Shown: in pieces, positions 60,113 to 64,000 of the stretch
How positions within the stretch are numbered: position 1 is the first letter of the stretch
Layout: every line of letters begins with the position of its first letter
Position numbers and translations under genes: made by a program
Assembly: GCF_004366035.1 (NCBI RefSeq)
Contig: NZ_SOEE01000003.1
Span: forward strand, 372,001 to 436,000
Source of the DNA: Cytobacillus oceanisediminis
GTDB lineage: Bacteria > Bacillota > Bacilli > Bacillales > Cytobacillaceae
Length of the DNA stretch: 64,000 nucleotides
Direction of reading: 5' to 3'
Notes under the pieces: generated by a model
Databases searched by the model: none
What the model saw: only the letters and a program-made list of their open reading frames with translations
Told to the model about the DNA's origin: nothing

Positions 60113-60607
60113 CTATAGATTGCTCTTGGAGAAATATTTCCGGGTATCTTCACGTATTTGATTTGGCAAGACACGATCCAGCTCTTCATTCAACCATGAA
60201 AGTTTTTTGCTGCGCAGGAAATCACGCATTTTTTCTTCCGCTGAGAGCATAACTAAATTAATGGTACAGGAGGAGGTGCCTGAAGAGCAGATATTTTCTC
60301 TATACAAATACCCATTATCTTTAATGTTTTTGCATTGAAAAATCGGCTTGGGACCTTCAACTGCTTCAATTACATCCCAAAAAGAAATTTCTTCTGGAGA
60401 TTTTGCGAGTTTATACCCACCCTTAACTCCAGGAACTGAACTAACAATACCGTTCTTTGATAATTTACTGAAAATCTTTGAAAGATATGTTTCGGAAATC
60501 CCCTGGAAAGTGGAGAGGTCCTTGATTCCAATGGAAGAATCCTCTGTATTATCAATTAAATATACGAGGCAGTGAAGTGCATATTCAACCCCAATACTAT
60601 ACTGCAT
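60113..60607 (-). CDS. Rrf2 family transcriptional regulator
   Basis: A 164-aa Rrf2 protein. The winged HTH is seen in GIKDLSTFQGISETYLSKIFSKLSKNGIVSS, followed by GVKGGYKLAKSPEEIS. Three Cys in the later part (FQCKNI, then ICSSGTSSC) could hold an Fe-S cluster, as in NsrR/IscR, making it a redox or NO sensor. ATG 60607 follows GAGGTG; an in-frame GTG at 60616 is less likely. It diverges from the AhpD-like gene and probably represses it through the palindrome at 60737-60765. Confidence 0.88.
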   Translation of the reverse strand: MQYSIGVEYALHCLVYLIDNTEDSSIGIKDLSTFQGISETYLSKIFSKLSKNGIVSSVPGVKGGYKLAKSPEEISFWDVIEAVEGPKPIFQCKNIKDNGYLYRENICSSGTSSCTINLVMLSAEEKMRDFLRSKKLSWLNEELDRVLPNQIREDTRKYFSKSNL

Positions 60608-60706
60608 TACTAACACCTCTTCATAAATTTAGATTAATTTATCTTAAGAATTTTTTATTTTTTTGTCAAATAGGGTCAATTGGAATCAATTAACATTTAA
60701 AGAGGT

Positions 60707-60735
60707 TTGACATAATTAAGTGTACAATTTATTAT
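60707..60735 (+). promoter_or_regulatory. Sigma-A promoter of the AhpD-like gene
   Basis: TTGACA (60707-60712), exactly 17 bases, TATTAT (60730-60735). Confidence 0.72.
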
Positions 60736-60736
60736 A

Positions 60737-60765
60737 GATAATATCAATCGCTGATTGATACTATC
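60737..60765. promoter_or_regulatory. Candidate Rrf2 operator
   Basis: GATAATATCAATC-GCT-GATTGATACTATC is a 13-base inverted repeat with one mismatch. It starts just after the -10 box, covering the transcription start, the ideal place for repression. Confidence 0.62.
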
Positions 60766-60830
60766 CATAATTGAAATTTCAAAATGCGGTTCAATTATTT
60801 GTTGAATCAGCTTATAAGGAGGAATTGATA

Positions 60831-61274
60831 TTGGAACAACGAATTGATTATTACAATTTAGCACCAGAGGCAATGAAAATAATGATGGAAATGGAGAAAT
60901 ATACGAAAACGACAGGTTTGGACCGTAAACTTCGTGAACTTATAAAAATTCGGGCTTCTCAAATAAACGGCTGTGCCTTTTGCATTAACATGCACACAGC
61001 TGATGCGAGAAAAATGGGAGAAACGGAACAGCGTATATATTGCATAAGTGCATGGAGAGAGTGCACATTTTACACCGAAGCAGAAAAAGCAGCTCTTGAG
61101 TTAACAGAACACATAACATTAATCCCGGCAAAACGTGTGCCAGAAGATCTTTATAAGCGAGTACGCGAACATTACGATGAGAAACAATATATTGACCTTG
61201 TCCTAATCATCAATCAAATCAACAGCTGGAATAGAATTTCTATTGCAATGGGGAATGTTGCAACTGAAAAATAA
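60831..61274 (+). CDS. Carboxymuconolactone decarboxylase/AhpD family protein
   Basis: A 147-aa all-helical AhpD-like protein. The redox motif is CAFCINMHTADARKMG (CxxC with the following His), and the typical preceding stretch LIKIRASQINGC is present. Such proteins act as peroxidase or thiol-disulfide reductants, or as decarboxylases. TTG 60831 follows AAGGAGG by eight bases; the longer frame from 60771 begins before that site. Regulation by the divergent Rrf2 protein points to oxidative or nitrosative stress. Confidence 0.88.
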   Translation: MEQRIDYYNLAPEAMKIMMEMEKYTKTTGLDRKLRELIKIRASQINGCAFCINMHTADARKMGETEQRIYCISAWRECTFYTEAEKAALELTEHITLIPAKRVPEDLYKRVREHYDEKQYIDLVLIINQINSWNRISIAMGNVATEK

Positions 61275-61492
61275 TATCTCTAACAGGTAGCCATTAATTT
61301 TGTCCAATTTTAAACCTTGGGTATCTTTAGATCCTAAGATCGCTTTTTAAAGTTATCTTACCTTCTAGTAAGTAAATTTGCAGGAAAAGTCATTGCCGAG
61401 CATATAAAGTTTCCCTTCATACAAAAGCTGCTCGTGGAATTATCGAAGCAATATAAAAAATATAAATCCATTATAAAAGGGGAGTTTTAAAA

Positions 61493-61921
61493 ATGATGAA
61501 AATAGAAAAGAAGTTGTACACGGCTACTGTAAATGTTCAAGGCGGAAGAGATGGCAAAGCGGTATCTGACGATAACAATCTGAATGTAGACTTGAGATAT
61601 CCAAAGGAATTAGGCGGGGACGGAGCTGGAACCAATCCGGAGCAGCTGTTTGCTGCAGGGTTTGCGGCATGTTTCCAAGGTGCGATGGGTACTGTTCTTA
61701 GAAAAAAGAAAATTAAAACAGAAGGTATAACAATTGATTCTCATGTTACACTCGGCAAGGATGCGAACGACGGCTATGTGCTGGCCATTACGATGGACAT
61801 CACTGTAAAAGGCGTAGAAACTACCGTGGCAGAAGAAGTCGTTGCGGAAGCTCATAAGGTTTGCCCTTACGCCAGAGCTACTCAAGGTAATATCGAAGTT
61901 ATATCAAACGTTGTTGGTTAA
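61493..61921 (+). CDS. Ohr family organic hydroperoxide resistance protein
   Basis: A 142-aa OsmC/Ohr peroxidase. The two redox cysteines lie in FAAGFAACFQGAM and HKVCPYARATQGN, and the Arg partner is in the N-terminal region (DLRYPKELGGD). It reduces organic hydroperoxides to alcohols with lipoyl or thiol donors in the cytosol. AAGGGGAG eight bases before ATGATG fixes the start. No OhrR gene is next to it. The preceding 218-base gap shows nothing clear. Confidence 0.92.
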   Translation: MMKIEKKLYTATVNVQGGRDGKAVSDDNNLNVDLRYPKELGGDGAGTNPEQLFAAGFAACFQGAMGTVLRKKKIKTEGITIDSHVTLGKDANDGYVLAITMDITVKGVETTVAEEVVAEAHKVCPYARATQGNIEVISNVVG

Positions 61922-61941
61922 TCAGTTTCCGGAATTCCCCC

Positions 61942-61980
61942 AAGAGTGCCTATCTTTAACCAGGTAGGCACTCTTTATTG
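61942..61980 (+). terminator. Terminator of the ohr gene
   Basis: AAGAGTGCCTA and TAGGCACTCTT form an eleven-base stem with a further inner pair, followed by TATTG. Confidence 0.75.
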
Positions 61981-61995
61981 TTCAAGATTGACCTT

Positions 61996-63108
61996 TCAAA
62001 AACCTTTGTTTAACCTATTCTTCATAAAATGGTTCTTAATCCATTTTATAATAAGAAGGAGAGGCAGGTACACATATACAAAACCGATCCCTGCATTAGC
62101 GGTAAAATGGATAAGATAATCAGTACTTCTAAATTCTCTAAAGTTTACCGAAGCAATCATCTCCGCAATAAGTAAGAACAGTAAAGTCGCTTTAGGAGGA
62201 ATTGAGAAAGTTCTTTTTGCGATTCTTGTACATACCCACAAAGAAATACATATAGGGGATATGATCACTAACAGCCAAATAAAGACGAATATATACTCAA
62301 ATCTTTCCAGAAAAGAGAACATAACGACCTTAACCATCATCAGAGTGGGCCACGGTAAATGCTTCAATACATCCTGATTAAAGTATAAGAATGATACCAA
62401 AGTTATAACTAGGTAAATGATGAAAGTATACATATTTCCGAGATGGGCCCATTTAGAAATATCTTTGTTATTCGAACTCCTAATGAAGGGATAATACATC
62501 AGGATCCACTCGAAACCAAGAAAAAGCAGGGCATAGGCTTTAGAAGATAAAAATAGCTCAGTGAGGGAATGACTGAAGGCTGGGAGCAGATTAATATAAT
62601 TCATATGCTTCAATGGGAAATAGATTAAAAAGAACAGAAAAGCAGGCAAAATAACTCCCCAGAAACTAAAGCCGGTTAGACTGCGAAAGCCGCTTGAAAT
62701 AATATAATAAAATGTGAGTCCGAAAATGAAGCATAGCTGCCATGTTTTTATGGTAGGATACACCCATATTTGGATGACCTCAATATAAGCACGAAGGACC
62801 GTCAAGGAAGCCAGCCAGAAATAAACCAATGCCAGGACAGACATGATACTCCCAGCCGTTTTTCCAAAGCAATACTGATGAACAGCTACTAAATCATTGG
62901 TTTCCCCGTCTAACAGCTTAAAGATTATATAGAGTATGATATGGGTTATAACCCAAGTAATAATTAAAGAAATCCAGGCATCCTGTTCAGCATCTTTAAT
63001 CACCTGGCTTTGAAAATTCAGGATCCCAATTCCGGTTTGTGAAGAGTGAATGAGAAAGAATGTGAAAAAAGCCGAAACCTGAAATTGTTTTTCTACTTTT
63101 ACGCTCAC
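61996..63108 (-). CDS. gerAB: Spore germination permease GerAB family
   Basis: A 370-aa membrane protein of the amino acid/polyamine permease-like GerAB family, with about ten helices. The N-terminus QVSAFFTFFLIHSSQTGIGILNFQSQV is typical and continues with VIKDAEQDAWISLIITW. In the germinant receptor the B subunit binds the nutrient in the spore inner membrane. GTG start at 63108 immediately after the gerAC stop, so the two genes are coupled. A gerAA gene is not in the window; here C precedes B. Confidence 0.9.
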   Translation of the reverse strand: MSVKVEKQFQVSAFFTFFLIHSSQTGIGILNFQSQVIKDAEQDAWISLIITWVITHIILYIIFKLLDGETNDLVAVHQYCFGKTAGSIMSVLALVYFWLASLTVLRAYIEVIQIWVYPTIKTWQLCFIFGLTFYYIISSGFRSLTGFSFWGVILPAFLFFLIYFPLKHMNYINLLPAFSHSLTELFLSSKAYALLFLGFEWILMYYPFIRSSNNKDISKWAHLGNMYTFIIYLVITLVSFLYFNQDVLKHLPWPTLMMVKVVMFSFLERFEYIFVFIWLLVIISPICISLWVCTRIAKRTFSIPPKATLLFLLIAEMIASVNFREFRSTDYLIHFTANAGIGFVYVYLPLLLIIKWIKNHFMKNRLNKGF

Positions 63109-64000
63109 CTATTTTCCCACCCCAGTTTGCCTAATTGTAATTTTGGTATCTGCATCATATGTCATACCAGGATATATCCGATCGTAAAAACTCAGTTCAG
63201 AATAATTTTCGTGATTTGCTTTATACCTTCTTCCTATACCAATAGGATCAACACCATTTGCTTGAAACTTCTTAAGAAGGATTTCAGCCTCGGTTGAAAT
63301 GGATTTCTGTAAGGCGTTTTTTAACAGTTTAAGATCCTTTTCTTTTTCCAGATTAATCCACTCAGGCAAAGCATCAAGTTCTACATTCAAATTCAGGCTC
63401 ACTTTTACTTTTTCCTTTAGATTGTCCTTGATGAATTTGACCTTATGTTTTCCACTGATAATTCTTACCCCAATATTAGCTTTGTTTCCATTCATGTTGA
63501 GATTAAAGCTGTATACTCCTCTTTTATTTGCGTCCGTCATTAATTTTAATAAGAAGGTTTCTTTTTCCGAAATCCTAAGTGCCAATTTATCATCTTTAAA
63601 AATCCCCATTCCGTCGACTTTAACATTTTCTTTAGAATCCACAGTGAGATTGGGAAAGGACATATCAATACCGCTTCCAAAAAACTGGTCATACATTAAA
63701 TGCAGGTCAGTTTCAGGAATTCCCTCATTTTCTATACTTTTTTCAATCAGATTCATTAGGAATAGAGGACTCTCCTTCAGGGTTTTTCTAAGTAGTAGAT
63801 CTGGAGATCCATCTGTAATGACAATCCTTATTATGCCGATTTTTGGATCCTTGCAGATGGTGTCTAATATGGGTGCCAAACCCTCTCTGCTTAGTTTATC
63901 TCCAAATATCAAAAGCCTCACCTGACCGATTTCAAAGGGAAATTGAGATTTATGGCTAAGTTCTTCCTGCAGGCTGGATGGATTTTCAGCAGCCGCTGTG
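63109..64000 (-). CDS. gerAC: Ger(x)C family germination lipoprotein, partial
   Basis: The gene enters from the right edge; its start and lipobox lie outside. The visible 296 residues begin near the N-terminal domain (EELSHKSQFPFEIGQVRLLIFGDKLSREGLAPIL) and include the C-terminal domain SFNLNMNGNKANIGVRIISG and the end, DPIGIGRRYKANHENY to QTGVGK. The frame is open to base 64000, so the ATG-less extension beyond 63921 is real sequence of the same protein. It is the C subunit of the GerA-type receptor with the adjacent permease. Confidence 0.9.
   Translation of the reverse strand, partial: TAAAENPSSLQEELSHKSQFPFEIGQVRLLIFGDKLSREGLAPILDTICKDPKIGIIRIVITDGSPDLLLRKTLKESPLFLMNLIEKSIENEGIPETDLHLMYDQFFGSGIDMSFPNLTVDSKENVKVDGMGIFKDDKLALRISEKETFLLKLMTDANKRGVYSFNLNMNGNKANIGVRIISGKHKVKFIKDNLKEKVKVSLNLNVELDALPEWINLEKEKDLKLLKNALQKSISTEAEILLKKFQANGVDPIGIGRRYKANHENYSELSFYDRIYPGMTYDADTKITIRQTGVGK

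Overview
The window is chromosomal DNA of an endospore-forming, AT-rich Bacillaceae bacterium, close to Bacillus/Cytobacillus in the style of its proteins. The signs are Bacillus-type ribosome-binding sites with frequent TTG and GTG starts, a GerA-type germinant receptor (61996-64000), a sporulenol/squalene-hopene cyclase (36426-38309), a heterocycloanthracin-family bacteriocin locus, and small proteins of Bacillus type. The species assignment is inference. No tRNA, rRNA, transposase, prophage or CRISPR array was seen.

Left part (1-8800): a Cof-type HAD phosphatase, a GNAT acetyltransferase, small proteins (one with a broken frame), a small acidic lipoprotein, a MutS2-like ATPase without an Smr domain, a roughly 470-bp array of 40-bp tandem repeats, a flavin amine oxidase and an NhaC-type antiporter. 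Next (9079-14999) is a compact thiazole/oxazole-modified microcin (TOMM) locus: a Cys-rich precursor, a ThiF-like protein, a fused leader-binding/YcaO cyclodehydratase and a tandem SagB-type dehydrogenase. No exporter or immunity gene is visible beside it.

The middle (15296-35893) is catabolic. An AraC regulator precedes a TRAP transporter (DctP/Q/M) and a three-gene enzyme operon (Gfo/Idh/MocA dehydrogenase, DUF993 aldolase-like, sugar-phosphate isomerase-like), probably for an unidentified sugar or sugar acid. A sigma-54 promoter then drives a deletion scar in which the N-terminus of a CaiB-type CoA transferase is fused in frame to a Fis-type DNA-binding tail. After it lies an ectoine/hydroxyectoine degradation locus: EutB, a PucR regulator, DoeA/EutD, EutC, a Cys/Met-type PLP enzyme, an M20 amidohydrolase, a homoserine dehydrogenase, an aldehyde dehydrogenase and a BCCT transporter. 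Several classical Doe/Eut steps seem to be replaced by other enzyme families.

The stretch 36000-46100 holds the cyclase, DUF2515 and CBO0543 proteins, two small genes, a DUF2087/GIY-YIG pair, and the most unusual locus. There, two small basic coiled-coil proteins are followed by a 968-residue paralogue whose middle is about 829 residues of nearly pure Ala-Glu dipeptide repeat, then a small secondary protein; all four share one orientation and end at a strong terminator.

Right part (46290-64000): a decayed symporter fragment, a frameshifted secreted protein, an intact dicarboxylate-type symporter, a virginiamycin B lyase gene behind an attenuator-like hairpin, and a long operon (TetR, acyl-CoA ligase, MaoC, KAS III-like, secreted NHL propeller, complete LIV-type ABC transporter). 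A divergent Rrf2 regulator/AhpD-like pair with a clear promoter-operator follows, then an Ohr peroxidase and the gerAB/gerAC genes, which run off the right edge.
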